A stretch of DNA of 56,214 nucleotides from Candidatus Latescibacterota bacterium (lineage in GTDB: Bacteria > Krumholzibacteriota > Krumholzibacteriia > Krumholzibacteriales > Krumholzibacteriaceae): positions 1-56,214 of the forward strand of contig JAHOYU010000116.1 of NCBI GenBank assembly GCA_019038625.1, given 5' to 3'. Shown piece by piece: positions 1-8,277 of the stretch. The first letter of the stretch is position 1. The number at the start of each line of letters is the position of its first letter. Position numbers and translations under genes: made by a program. Below the pieces are notes generated by a model. The model saw nothing but the letters and a program-made list of their open reading frames with translations. It made no database searches and was not told where the DNA came from.

Positions 1-1
1 G

Positions 2-997
2 TTATATGTCGAGCCGGACAGGTATGATGTCAACAGCCCATCCTCTCTGGTAGGTAACGGCCCCGGAAGCAGGGCGAAGAACTTTCACTTCAGTCACGTA
101 TATCATACCATCTTCTGGGATTCGGGGAATCTCAATTCCGGGACGATCACAGAAGGCACCGCTCATAGCGACAAAAGTAATGACTGTCAGATGTTGCTCG
201 ACTGGATGAACTTGTCGGAACATAAGGTGGGGCTGTGGGTGATGGGGGATGATGTGGCGAACGATCTCGCTGGATCACCTGCCCCTTCGGCGCTTGGCCT
301 TTTGAACGTCTGCGGGGTCGAATGTCTGAACGATAGTTACTTTGAGCTCTCCGGTGGCCATGTTGCCGGCGGTGTCGTGAATCCTCTGGTGGCGGGGGTT
401 GGAATATATACTGGAATTACATACTATGTCTTCGGCGGCTGTCCTGTGATCAACGGTTTCGACGTACTCGAGACAACGGGCACCGGTGCCTACTCACTGC
501 AACTGCCCGACTACAGCAGTAGCCAGTATTACATCGGAGTAACAAACAGCCAGCTGAACTCGGCTGCTAGTCCGATGCGCACATCATGGATCGGCCACAG
601 TATGATGTATGTGCGTAATGTCGGAGAGGGCTATCCGGTTCGGGAAGAGCTGCTTCAAATGACAATGACTTTTTTCGTGGATTATACCTTCCCTCCTACG
701 GGTACCGGAGATATTCCTGCAGTATCCTCTCTCACCCAGAACTACCCGAACCCGTTCAATCCGTCCACAACACTTAATTTCGGTATGGCGAAAAAAGGCC
801 ATGTGAGCCTGAAGATATACAATGTCGCGGGGCAGCTCGTGCGCATGCTGGTAAATGAGGAGCGCGACGCGGGCAGCTACAGCGAGATCTGGGACGGAAC
901 ATCCGATTCGGGGTCGAAGGTCGCGAGCGGCGTCTACTTCTACAGGATGAAGACAGGCAGTTTCGAGCAGAACAGAAAGATGGTGCTGCTCCGATAG
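2..997 (+). CDS. Secreted protein with C-terminal FlgD-like/type A sorting domain (5' partial)
   Basis: The reading frame is open from base 2, so the start lies before the window and the ATG at 191 is internal. The visible 331 residues end in an about 85-residue module beginning YPNPFNPSTT and finishing with GVYFYRMK and a basic tail (NRKMVLLR). That is the FlgD-like, T9SS type A-like C-terminal domain found on exported proteins of FCB-group and related candidate phyla. It is usually cleaved or used as an export or anchoring signal. The body before it (Gly/Ser/Thr-rich, many aromatic residues) is not recognisable, so the activity of the mature protein is unknown. A bidirectional terminator follows directly. 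Confidence 0.85.
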   Translation, partial: LYVEPDRYDVNSPSSLVGNGPGSRAKNFHFSHVYHTIFWDSGNLNSGTITEGTAHSDKSNDCQMLLDWMNLSEHKVGLWVMGDDVANDLAGSPAPSALGLLNVCGVECLNDSYFELSGGHVAGGVVNPLVAGVGIYTGITYYVFGGCPVINGFDVLETTGTGAYSLQLPDYSSSQYYIGVTNSQLNSAASPMRTSWIGHSMMYVRNVGEGYPVREELLQMTMTFFVDYTFPPTGTGDIPAVSSLTQNYPNPFNPSTTLNFGMAKKGHVSLKIYNVAGQLVRMLVNEERDAGSYSEIWDGTSDSGSKVASGVYFYRMKTGSFEQNRKMVLLR

Positions 998-1025
998 CAT
1001 CATATTTTTTGAATAACCAGGGTCA

Positions 1026-1076
1026 AAAAAGGCCCGGCTGCCAGGTCGATGAAGGACTCTGCAGCGGGGCCTTTTT
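1026..1076. terminator. Bidirectional intrinsic terminator
   Basis: AAAAAGGCCCGGCTGC (1026-1041) pairs with GCAGCGGGGCCTTTTT (1061-1076) with one mismatch. The A-run on the left and T-run on the right give a U-tract in both directions. It lies between two convergent genes, ending at 997 (+) and 1097 (-). Confidence 0.85.
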
Positions 1077-1096
1077 CTGTGTTACTGCGTTACGGC

Positions 1097-2578
1097 TCAG
1101 TCGAAATGCATGTTGATGATCGGAAGCACACGCGCACCTGATGGATTATTTTTCGCGATATTGATCAGGCCCAGCTGGATGCCCTGAAGATTTTCAGTAA
1201 AATTGACCAGGCCGATTGCGAGTCCCTGCTGGTAGTCGTTGTACCAGTTTACGCAACTCGCGGAAACCCCTTTCATCTCATCCGCCCTGACCATGATTCC
1301 TGCTGTGGCGGCTCCCGTTATCTTTCCGGCGCGGATACTGATCCCGCTGACTGCCAGGCCGAAGAGTTTGTTGTGTACCTTGATATCTATTCCGTGTGCT
1401 ACGAAGATTCCCGCGTTCTCGGCCCGGATCCCGATCAGCTCAAAGTCTTCATCATCATCAATTCTGCCCCTGGATCTGGTTGTGATCAGGTCTCCGTTGA
1501 TCCCTCCCAGGCCTCCGATCGCAATGCCAAAGATGTCGGATTCGGAGATTATGGCTCCGCCTGTCATGTGGATACCGGTAAGGTCGCGTTGGGACACTGT
1601 GACGATTCCGCTGAGAGAGATACCTGTCATGTCACCTTGCGAGACATTGGCGAGGCCACTGATCATGATGCCGGTCTGTTTTTCGTCAGCAACATTGGCG
1701 AGGCCGGCAACGCTGATACCGGTCTGTTCCCCATCAGCTACATTGGCAAGACCACCGACAGATATTCCTGTCATGTTTCCATCGCTGACGTTGGCAAGCC
1801 CTCCGACAGATATTCCCGTCATCTCTCCATCGCAGACGTTAGCCAGGCCCCCGACGGATATCCCGGTCACTGATCCATCGCAGACGTTCGCCAGGCCACC
1901 CAATGTAAATCCACTTACAGAGCCGTCAGTGACATTGGCAAGCCCTCCGACAGATATTCCTGACAACGAACCGTCGGTGACGTTGGCGAGTCCTGCTATT
2001 GAGATTCCGTTCAGGTCTCCCGCGATGACGTTTGCCAGCCCACCGCAGGTGATTCCGGAGGCACTGCCATCTGCAATGTTTGCCAGCCCTGCTATTGTTA
2101 TCCCGCTTACCGGGCCATCCGCGACAGTGGCAATGCCGCTCAGAGCTATGCCGTTGATCTCTCCTCCACTTACAGTCGCGACACCGGCGACAGCTATTCC
2201 CGAAATGGAACATTCCGCTTCAACAGATAGAAGGCCCGCCAGCAGGCCTGAAAGCTCACACCCCGAGGGGCCGTAAAGTCCGAGGGCAATTCCACTGATC
2301 CTTGCATCCGGGTTGTATCCCGGCTTCCAGAGAGTGAAATTGAGACCGAGCACTTCTTCAACCTCGCTGTCCCGGAAGTTGATCCTGACCCCCTTCATGT
2401 GACTCGAATTTCCAAAACTCAGGCCATAACCATTGACAGCCAGGTCCAGGCTTCGATGGCTGTCGCTGCTTTCGCCGCGATATTTTCGAATATTATGGCT
2501 TTCGATCCCCATTGCTGAAGCGAAGCTGGAGAGAAGGAGAAGAGACAAAATGGACAAAGCTGCTATTCGTCTTAGCAT
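1097..2578 (-). CDS. Exported 16-residue-repeat surface protein (LA_2272-like repeats)
   Basis: Start taken at the ATG at 2578 (MLRRIAALS...): it has a GAAAGG ribosome site and opens a clean signal peptide (about residues 1-23, hydrophobic LSILSLLLLSS, cut near ASA). About 90 residues of unique sequence follow, then 16 tandem 16-residue units of the type GISVGGLANVxDGxxT, then an acidic linker (DDDEDFE) and further degenerate Gly-Ile repeats up to the C-terminus INMHFD. Repeats of this sort occur in LA_2272-type surface proteins of spirochaetes and in many FCB-group genomes, and suggest a beta-helix or beta-rich solenoid. Function unknown. The protein is probably outer-surface or periplasmic. 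Confidence 0.8.
   Translation of the reverse strand: MLRRIAALSILSLLLLSSFASAMGIESHNIRKYRGESSDSHRSLDLAVNGYGLSFGNSSHMKGVRINFRDSEVEEVLGLNFTLWKPGYNPDARISGIALGLYGPSGCELSGLLAGLLSVEAECSISGIAVAGVATVSGGEINGIALSGIATVADGPVSGITIAGLANIADGSASGITCGGLANVIAGDLNGISIAGLANVTDGSLSGISVGGLANVTDGSVSGFTLGGLANVCDGSVTGISVGGLANVCDGEMTGISVGGLANVSDGNMTGISVGGLANVADGEQTGISVAGLANVADEKQTGIMISGLANVSQGDMTGISLSGIVTVSQRDLTGIHMTGGAIISESDIFGIAIGGLGGINGDLITTRSRGRIDDDEDFELIGIRAENAGIFVAHGIDIKVHNKLFGLAVSGISIRAGKITGAATAGIMVRADEMKGVSASCVNWYNDYQQGLAIGLVNFTENLQGIQLGLINIAKNNPSGARVLPIINMHFD
1481..2248 (-). repeat. 48-bp tandem coding repeat, about 16 units
   Basis: Sixteen in-register 48-bp units each encode 16 residues of pattern G-I-x-hydrophobic-x-G-L-A-N-V-x-D-G-x-x-[ST]. 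Central units (about 1660-2010) are most alike, outer units diverge. Substitutions concentrate at the two positions after DG and at position 11 of the unit. Confidence 0.85.
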
Positions 2579-2734
2579 TTCAAGCCTTTCAGTAATAGAT
2601 CTGCCGGGAATAAGACATTTACGACTGTGCATTTGAAGCCTTTTAATAACTAACACGCACCCTCGTTCGGTATTATGTAATAAAATACGGATAATATCGA
2701 AGTATGTTGCATGGAAAGAGAAAACCCCTGATTA

Positions 2735-3172
2735 TTATACAATCAGATCCTCGAGTATTTCTGAGGCTGATCTTACGAATGACAGGCATTTTTCGAAGTA
2801 TTCCCTGTTTGCGTGGACAGAATCGTAACCTTCAGGAGTACTTATATCGACGCCCAGCAGCTGGTTGCATTCAAGGGAGCCATGTTTTTCTCTGAATCTG
2901 CGCGCAAACTCCTTTACGAGAGCATAATTTTTTTCCCTGATTTCAGTCTGTCCGGCTTCGGTACGTCCAAAATGAAGGCCAAGCACCATGAAAGCCCCTG
3001 TCACAGCGCCGCACACTCCACCCATCCCACCCATTCCCCCACCGAAACTGGATGCGATCTTCAGCGCGGTCTCTTTATCGAGCGGAGGCCCCTCAGCCCA
3101 TGGAGCAAATACCGACTGAGAACAGGCGAACCCCTTTTCGAAGTATTCTATTGATTTTTTAGTCTTATCCAT
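2735..3172 (-). CDS. C_GCAxxG_C_C family redox-type protein
   Basis: A 145-residue soluble protein of the C_GCAxxG_C_C family (putative redox-active or metal-linked). Visible family features are GFACSQSVF near residue 17, the Gly-rich stretch GGGMGGMGGVCGAVTGA (about 44-60), a CNQLLG cysteine near 102 and EKCL near 127, so four conserved-position cysteines are present. The length is typical. A GGGAG-type ribosome site (CGGGAGAATAA) precedes the ATG, and a TTGTCA-N16-TAAATT promoter lies 65 bp upstream. The reaction is not established for this family. The family has a cysteine pattern that could support disulfide chemistry. Confidence 0.85.
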   Translation of the reverse strand: MDKTKKSIEYFEKGFACSQSVFAPWAEGPPLDKETALKIASSFGGGMGGMGGVCGAVTGAFMVLGLHFGRTEAGQTEIREKNYALVKEFARRFREKHGSLECNQLLGVDISTPEGYDSVHANREYFEKCLSFVRSASEILEDLIV

Positions 3173-3236
3173 TATTTATTCTCCCGACTGACCAACCGTC
3201 TTCAGGCATCAATATTCAGTCTGCCCGGTTCAGCGT

Positions 3237-3264
3237 AATTTACAGCAAAGCATCATTCTGACAA
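3237..3264 (-). promoter_or_regulatory. Sigma70-type promoter for the C_GCAxxG gene
   Basis: On the minus strand: TTGTCA (3259-3264), 16-bp spacer, TAAATT (3237-3242). Transcription would start near 3230, giving a leader of about 57 nt. Confidence 0.55.
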
Positions 3265-3406
3265 AGCCGAAAATAACAAAGGGATGGAAGCTTGCCGAAG
3301 AAGGAAAGCTGATCGCTTCGCTGGGTGTACCAGATAAGCCCTGCCAGAACATCTTCTAATCCAGGCAGGCTAATGATCGCACGGTGTTTCAATCAGCAAT
3401 CAAGGC

Positions 3407-3435
3407 TTGACTATTTAGGGCATTATACCTACGAT
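3407..3435 (+). promoter_or_regulatory. Sigma70-type promoter for the hybrid kinase
   Basis: TTGACT (3407-3412), 17-bp spacer, TACGAT (3430-3435). The predicted start near 3442 lies downstream of the in-frame ATGs at 3325 and 3373, which argues that translation begins at 3496. Confidence 0.55.
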
Positions 3436-3495
3436 TACTCTCGCTTTGGCAATCGAGACGGAAAGATAATTTTCAACCGTTTCCCCAGTTTTTGT

Positions 3496-6039
3496 ATGAG
3501 AGAAACTTTACGATATTGCTACATCCTTGCCTTCATAGTGGCTGTTGCTATTATTGTTATCCCCGTTGTTGTCAGTCTATTCTTCATCAGTTCCGGATCT
3601 GGCTGCCCGTTTGATGCCTGTAATGTCATCGGTGGCAATGCGATGGCTGCCCCGGTAGTCATTGATGCGGACCCCAATCTCAAGGTCGGGGTCTACCAGA
3701 GCGAACCGTATGTATCGATCGATTCCACAGGGAGCGTGAGTGGAATCTGTGTCGATGTCCTCGAAGAGATAGCCGGAAAAGAAGGCTGGTCGCTGGAGTA
3801 TATCCCCGGCAGCTGGGAGCGTTGCCTCTCGAACCTGGAGAGGGGCAAGATCGACATCCTGCTGGCGATCGCCTGGTCGGAAGAGAGGGAAGAGAAATAC
3901 GACATCTCTTCGGAAACCGTTCTCCGGACATGGGGACAGATCTTCGTGTCGAACGATATTCCGATAGAGACGATTCTGGATCTCGATGGGCTGACCGTCG
4001 CAATCATGAAGAGGGATATTTATGGGCTTCAGATACGTGACATGGTGGACAGATTCGGAATAGAACCAGCATTTATAGAGCTGCAGGATTACAGTGCTGT
4101 ACTCGAAGCTGTACAGAGCGGCAGAGCGGCGGCAGGACTGGTCGACAGGGTGATGGGTGGAATGCACATGGACTTCTATGGTGTCAGGGCTTCCGCGATA
4201 GTCATCTCGCCCATAGAAGTAAGATTAGCCTTTCCCCGGGGGAGTGGCGGTCTTGTCATGGATATCATCGACAGGCATATCAGGTGGATGATCATCGACG
4301 AGGAATCAATCCTTTACAAGTCTGCGAGCCTGCGTCTGGAGACGAATAGTGGCCAGGGTTTTTCATGGAAAGCCATACATTTTATGCTTTCGGTGGCGCT
4401 ACCCCTGTTCGCAGTTCTGAGCATATTATTGATATGGCGGATAAAAAAGAGCAGGTCTGAGCTCTTGATAAGAAGTGCCAGAATCGAACAGGAGATGGAA
4501 TTGCGTGTGGGTGCTGAGGGGAAGTTCAACCAAATAAAGGAGCGCTACAGCCGGATCTTCGATTCATGTCCTGTCGGATTTATCATCATCGATATGGAGG
4601 GCAGGATCCTTGAGATGAACAGTACGGCCGAAAAATATATCGGGCTTGCTCCCGGCGAGGGTAATGGAAAGACTCCCCGGGAGATTCCGGCGCTGGCGGA
4701 GAGCCTCCCCCTTCTGATGGGCTGGCTGAAAAGAGCTCGCGATACGGGCGAACTCAAATCGTTTGAACTGAGGATCTCTGCCGAGGCTACCAGAAAGGAC
4801 AGGACCCTTCTGGTCAGCGCCAACCTGGACAGGAGTCCCGACAGAGACGACACGATCCACATCATAGCAACAGATATCAGCAGCAGGTCGCTGATGGAAG
4901 ACCAGATCATGCAGATGCAGAAGATGGACGCAGTGGGAACGCTTGCAGGTGGGGTGGCTCATGATTTCAACAACCTTCTGACCGGTATCCTGGGATATGC
5001 CAACATGCTCAAGCTTAATTACAGGGACGACGAGGAAGTCTACAGGTCTGCGAAGCTGATCGAGCAGTCGGCCGAAAGGGCCGCCAGGCTGACGACCCAG
5101 TTGCTGGCCTTTGCCCGGAAGGGGAAGCATCAGATAAAAGAGGTCGACATGCATACCGTTGTCGGGAATGTCGTCTCGCTTCTTGAAAGGACGATAGAAA
5201 AGAATATCACCATAAGGACAAGGCTTGAAGCCGGATCCTTCGCTGTCTCGGGAGATCCGGACCAGCTCGAACAGGCCCTGATGAATCTTGTCCTGAATTC
5301 CCGGGACGCCATGCCGGGGGGTGGCAAGCTTGTGATCAAGACGGAAACGGTAGAGATCGACAGGATATATTGCTCAAGCCATCCGGACGCCCAACCGGGG
5401 AAATTCGTCATGGTCTCGGTCAATGATACGGGAGAGGGAATATCTGAAGAAATAAAGAGAAGGGTTTTTGAGCCATTTTTTACCACAAAGGGAATAAGCG
5501 GTGGCACCGGAATGGGTCTTGCGATGGTTTACGGGATCATCAGGAATCATGGCGGATCAGTGGAGCTTTACAGTGAAAAGGATCTCGGCACATCAGTGAA
5601 GATCTACATACCTCTTGATGAAGGTGGGAGCCTGGAAAGGCTGGGTCAGGACGAAAAAGAACCGGAAAAGGGGCATGGACGAATAATGGTAGTGGATGAT
5701 GAAGTGATAGTCCTGAAGACCACCTCCGATATGTTGAAGAATCTCGGGTATGAGGTGGAAGCTTTCAGGGATTGCCAGAAGGCGATAGATCATTACCGCG
5801 ACAATATGGACAGTATAGACATGGTCATTCTTGATATGATAATGCCGGTGATCGACGGTGGAGAGCTGTACGACAGATTGAAGGAGATGAATCCCCGGGT
5901 AAAGGGATTGCTGTCAAGCGGCTATATACTGGACGAAAGAGCGAGAGACCTCCTCGAAAAAGGAATAGACGGGTTTCTTCAGAAGCCGTTTTTCCTCTCC
6001 CAGCTTTCCGCGAAGGTATCCGAGATCATCGGATCATGA
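3496..6039 (+). CDS. Hybrid histidine kinase with periplasmic SBP_bac_3 sensor, PAS and REC domains
   Basis: 847 residues from the ATG at 3496, chosen because a promoter (3407-3435) lies between it and earlier in-frame ATGs and because it opens directly into a membrane segment (ILAFIVAVAIIVIPVVV). Order: TM 1 (about 8-32), extracytoplasmic family-3 solute-binding domain (about 55-290, begins LKVGVYQSEPYVS), TM 2 (about 295-315), PAS (345-460), HisKA with GGVAHDFNNLLTG (His489), HATPase_c (585-700, DTGEGI and GTGMGLAMVYGI), receiver domain (725-845, Asp780 in VILDMIMP, Lys in FLQKPF). It should sense a small ligand such as an amino acid and pass phosphate to its own receiver. No separate output protein is adjacent. 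Confidence 0.88.
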   Translation: MRETLRYCYILAFIVAVAIIVIPVVVSLFFISSGSGCPFDACNVIGGNAMAAPVVIDADPNLKVGVYQSEPYVSIDSTGSVSGICVDVLEEIAGKEGWSLEYIPGSWERCLSNLERGKIDILLAIAWSEEREEKYDISSETVLRTWGQIFVSNDIPIETILDLDGLTVAIMKRDIYGLQIRDMVDRFGIEPAFIELQDYSAVLEAVQSGRAAAGLVDRVMGGMHMDFYGVRASAIVISPIEVRLAFPRGSGGLVMDIIDRHIRWMIIDEESILYKSASLRLETNSGQGFSWKAIHFMLSVALPLFAVLSILLIWRIKKSRSELLIRSARIEQEMELRVGAEGKFNQIKERYSRIFDSCPVGFIIIDMEGRILEMNSTAEKYIGLAPGEGNGKTPREIPALAESLPLLMGWLKRARDTGELKSFELRISAEATRKDRTLLVSANLDRSPDRDDTIHIIATDISSRSLMEDQIMQMQKMDAVGTLAGGVAHDFNNLLTGILGYANMLKLNYRDDEEVYRSAKLIEQSAERAARLTTQLLAFARKGKHQIKEVDMHTVVGNVVSLLERTIEKNITIRTRLEAGSFAVSGDPDQLEQALMNLVLNSRDAMPGGGKLVIKTETVEIDRIYCSSHPDAQPGKFVMVSVNDTGEGISEEIKRRVFEPFFTTKGISGGTGMGLAMVYGIIRNHGGSVELYSEKDLGTSVKIYIPLDEGGSLERLGQDEKEPEKGHGRIMVVDDEVIVLKTTSDMLKNLGYEVEAFRDCQKAIDHYRDNMDSIDMVILDMIMPVIDGGELYDRLKEMNPRVKGLLSSGYILDERARDLLEKGIDGFLQKPFFLSQLSAKVSEIIGS

Positions 6040-6062
6040 TTATCCTGAAAGCGTTACTTCTG

Positions 6063-6272
6063 TCAATCCGTGAAGAAATCGAAGATATTGCCGAGCATGC
6101 TGCTCTCGGACCTGTATATTTCGGTATACTGACAACGGGTACATGTAACAGTGGCGAACTTTCTGTTCTGGACATCGAATACCTTCGTCCAGAATCCTCC
6201 AGTAGCACGGAATTCACCGATATCATAACCGGTATTCATACATTTAGGACATTTGTAATTGAGCGATTTCAT
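6063..6272 (-). CDS. Small zinc-ribbon protein (predicted nucleic-acid binding)
   Basis: 69 residues. The ATG at 6272 is preferred over the upstream ATG at 6293 because a perfect AGGAGG lies 8 bases before it. Two CxxC knuckles are visible, KCPKC near residue 7 and CTRC near residue 47, in a layout like COG3478-type zinc-ribbon proteins. Ends FDFFTD. It is convergent with the hybrid kinase (23 bp apart) and divergent from secD. Confidence 0.8.
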   Translation of the reverse strand: MKSLNYKCPKCMNTGYDIGEFRATGGFWTKVFDVQNRKFATVTCTRCQYTEIYRSESSMLGNIFDFFTD

Positions 6273-6313
6273 CCGGAAAACCTCCTGTGACATGCATTTT
6301 GTCCTTCGAAGTG

Positions 6314-6342
6314 ATTACACTATGTGGACAGAATATATTCAA
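6314..6342 (-). promoter_or_regulatory. Sigma70-type promoter for the zinc-ribbon gene
   Basis: Minus strand TTGAAT (6337-6342), 17-bp spacer, TGTAAT (6314-6319). Start predicted near 6307, about 35 nt before the AGGAGG-led ATG. Confidence 0.5.
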
Positions 6343-6393
6343 AGGTTATTTCGTCTGGAACCCCACTGGTGCGGCATCCCGATTATTTTCTCT

Positions 6394-6421
6394 TTGACTG
6401 TATCTTCTTAATTGTTATAAT
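6394..6421 (+). promoter_or_regulatory. Sigma70-type promoter for secDF
   Basis: TTGACT (6394-6399), 16-bp spacer, perfect TATAAT (6416-6421). Predicted start near 6428, about 98 nt before the secD GTG. Confidence 0.75.
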
Positions 6422-6426
6422 CTAAG

Positions 6427-6481
6427 TTCCCTGTTTGATGGGGCAGTGTGTCCATGTAGGGAATCGCTGCTATCGACAGCG
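6427..6481 (+). promoter_or_regulatory. Two possible hairpins in the secD leader
   Basis: TTCCCT (6427-6432) can pair with AGGGAA (6458-6463), followed at once by CGCTG (6465-6469) with CAGCG (6477-6481, 7-nt loop). They fill the untranslated leader. No known riboswitch or ribosomal leader motif was recognised. Confidence 0.35.
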
Positions 6482-6525
6482 GCAGTCAGTGATATAGATC
6501 AAGGAATGAAATAAAGCGAGGAGAC

Positions 6526-8253
6526 GTGAGTAAAAGCCTGAGATATAAAGTCATTATTGTGTTCGTGGTCCTTCTGGGATCTTTGTGGTTCCTGTACCCT
6601 ACCTTCCGGCTCGTGATGATGGATCCCGAGGAAAGGCAGGCGTTGGCAGTCGAGTATCCAGAGGAATATGACAAACTGGAGAAAAAAACGATTAAAAGAG
6701 GACTCGACCTCAGTGGTGGGATGCACATCGTCCTGGAAGTCGATGATTCGAAACTCAGTGACGAGGAAAAGGTAGATGTAGTCGATCGTGCCCTGCAGGT
6801 TATCAGAAACAGGGTGGATCAGTTCGGTGTCTCCGAGCCCAACATAAAGAGAGAGGGTTCCAAGAGAATCATCATACAGCTTCCGGGCCTGCAGGACGAG
6901 GCCAGGGCAAGAAGGCTTCTGGGCCAGACGGCCATGCTCGAGTGGAGGCTCGTCAGACAGCAGGGTGAAGTAGTCGAAGTGATCAGGCGACTTGACGAAG
7001 TCCTGAAGGGGGAGCTCGGCGACTCGATCAGAGATGTCGTTGCGGCTGACCAGATTGCTTCCATCTCTGCGGGTGAGAGCTCAGCTCTGGATATTCAACC
7101 TCTGAGCCTGCCCGACACCTCGTCGGTCACGGGCGATTCGTTGCCGGTGCCATTGCCCGGGGACGATGCTCTCGCGCAGATACCTGTGCGGGAGATGGAT
7201 CCTGATAAACCTTTCAGTTCGATGCTGACGACCTTCTACAGGGACTGGCTTGTCGTGTCTGAGGGCAATGTGGCCGGAGTCAGGAAGATGCTTGCAAGTC
7301 CTGAAGGGCGGGAAGCGATCCCTGAGGATTCCGACTTCCTCTGGCTGGACGAAGTCATGGATCTTCCGGAAGGTGGAAAAGGAAGGTTCCTCTTCCTGGT
7401 CGCCAGCGACGAGAAGGTATCAGGTAAGAACCTTCAGAATGCTACACCTGCTTCGGATCCGAATAATCCCGCAAACCTGCTTATCAGGTTCCAGTTCAAC
7501 AGGGCTGGGGGCAGGGAGCTTGCCAGGTTCACAGGCAAGAATCTGAACAGATTTACTGCCATCGTTCTCGATGGAAAGATAAAATCCTATCCGGTCATCC
7601 GCTCCAAGATTCCGGACGGACGTGGAGTGATCGAGGGGTCGTTTACTGACGAAGATGCAAGAGATCTTTCGGTCGTCCTCAGGGCTGGCGCTCTTCCTGC
7701 AGACCTTATTCCGGTCGAAGAAAGAACGGTCGGACCGAGTCTGGGTGCTGATTCGATCCAGATGGGCATCCGCGCGGCCCTCCTGGGCCTTGCTGTAGTA
7801 ATACTATTTATGGTCATATATTATAAAATGTCCGGTGTGATCGCTTCTCTCGCGCTGATCTTCAACCTGATCATCCTTTTCGGGATGCTGGCCTATCTCG
7901 GCGCGGCGCTTACTCTGCCGGGAATCGCGGGAATCATCCTTACTATCGGTATGGCGATCGACGCGAATGTGCTGATCTTCGAAAGGATCAGAGAAGAGAT
8001 AAGGAAAGCCAAAACGGTCAGGTCTGCTATCGATGCCGGTTATGACAGAGCTTTCACAACTATTCTCGATGCAAATCTTACTACCCTGATCACCGCCGTC
8101 GTCCTCTGGCAGTTCGGTACCGGCCCTATCAAGGGCTTCGCCACGACGCTGAGTATAGGCATCGTGGGCAGTATGTTTGCCGCGCTGGTGTTCGGCCGTA
8201 TGGTATTCGATCTGTGGACGAGAAGTGGCAAGGTCAAAAAAATAAGTATATAA
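6526..8253 (+). CDS. secD: Protein translocase subunit SecD
   Basis: 575 residues, GTG start with GAGGAG 2-3 bases upstream (short spacing, but the protein opens normally with SKSLRYK and TM 1, about 9-28). The periplasmic head follows, starting at GLDLSGGMHIVLEV (RGLDL is the family signature). Five C-terminal membrane helices occupy about 405-565, with the RND-type motif MAIDANVLIFERIREE near 475-490. SecDF uses the proton or sodium gradient to help pull exported proteins out of SecYEG. secF follows after 24 bp, and no yajC is seen next to it. Confidence 0.97.
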   Translation: MSKSLRYKVIIVFVVLLGSLWFLYPTFRLVMMDPEERQALAVEYPEEYDKLEKKTIKRGLDLSGGMHIVLEVDDSKLSDEEKVDVVDRALQVIRNRVDQFGVSEPNIKREGSKRIIIQLPGLQDEARARRLLGQTAMLEWRLVRQQGEVVEVIRRLDEVLKGELGDSIRDVVAADQIASISAGESSALDIQPLSLPDTSSVTGDSLPVPLPGDDALAQIPVREMDPDKPFSSMLTTFYRDWLVVSEGNVAGVRKMLASPEGREAIPEDSDFLWLDEVMDLPEGGKGRFLFLVASDEKVSGKNLQNATPASDPNNPANLLIRFQFNRAGGRELARFTGKNLNRFTAIVLDGKIKSYPVIRSKIPDGRGVIEGSFTDEDARDLSVVLRAGALPADLIPVEERTVGPSLGADSIQMGIRAALLGLAVVILFMVIYYKMSGVIASLALIFNLIILFGMLAYLGAALTLPGIAGIILTIGMAIDANVLIFERIREEIRKAKTVRSAIDAGYDRAFTTILDANLTTLITAVVLWQFGTGPIKGFATTLSIGIVGSMFAALVFGRMVFDLWTRSGKVKKISI

Positions 8254-8277
8254 CGAGCTACCTGCAGAGGAGAGGAA

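Noticed and set aside
1481-2248. Regular 48-bp repeats resembling a CRISPR array
   Set aside because: No unique spacers; the whole unit is repeated and is in frame with a signal-peptide protein.
1239-2276. 345-codon open frame on the plus strand opposite the repeat gene
   Set aside because: It is Pro/Ser/Ala-rich, exactly periodic at 48 bp, and is explained as the antisense of the repeat array.
3325-3495. 57-residue N-terminal extension of the hybrid kinase
   Set aside because: A promoter at 3407-3435 lies inside it, there is no good ribosome site, and the composition is not protein-like.
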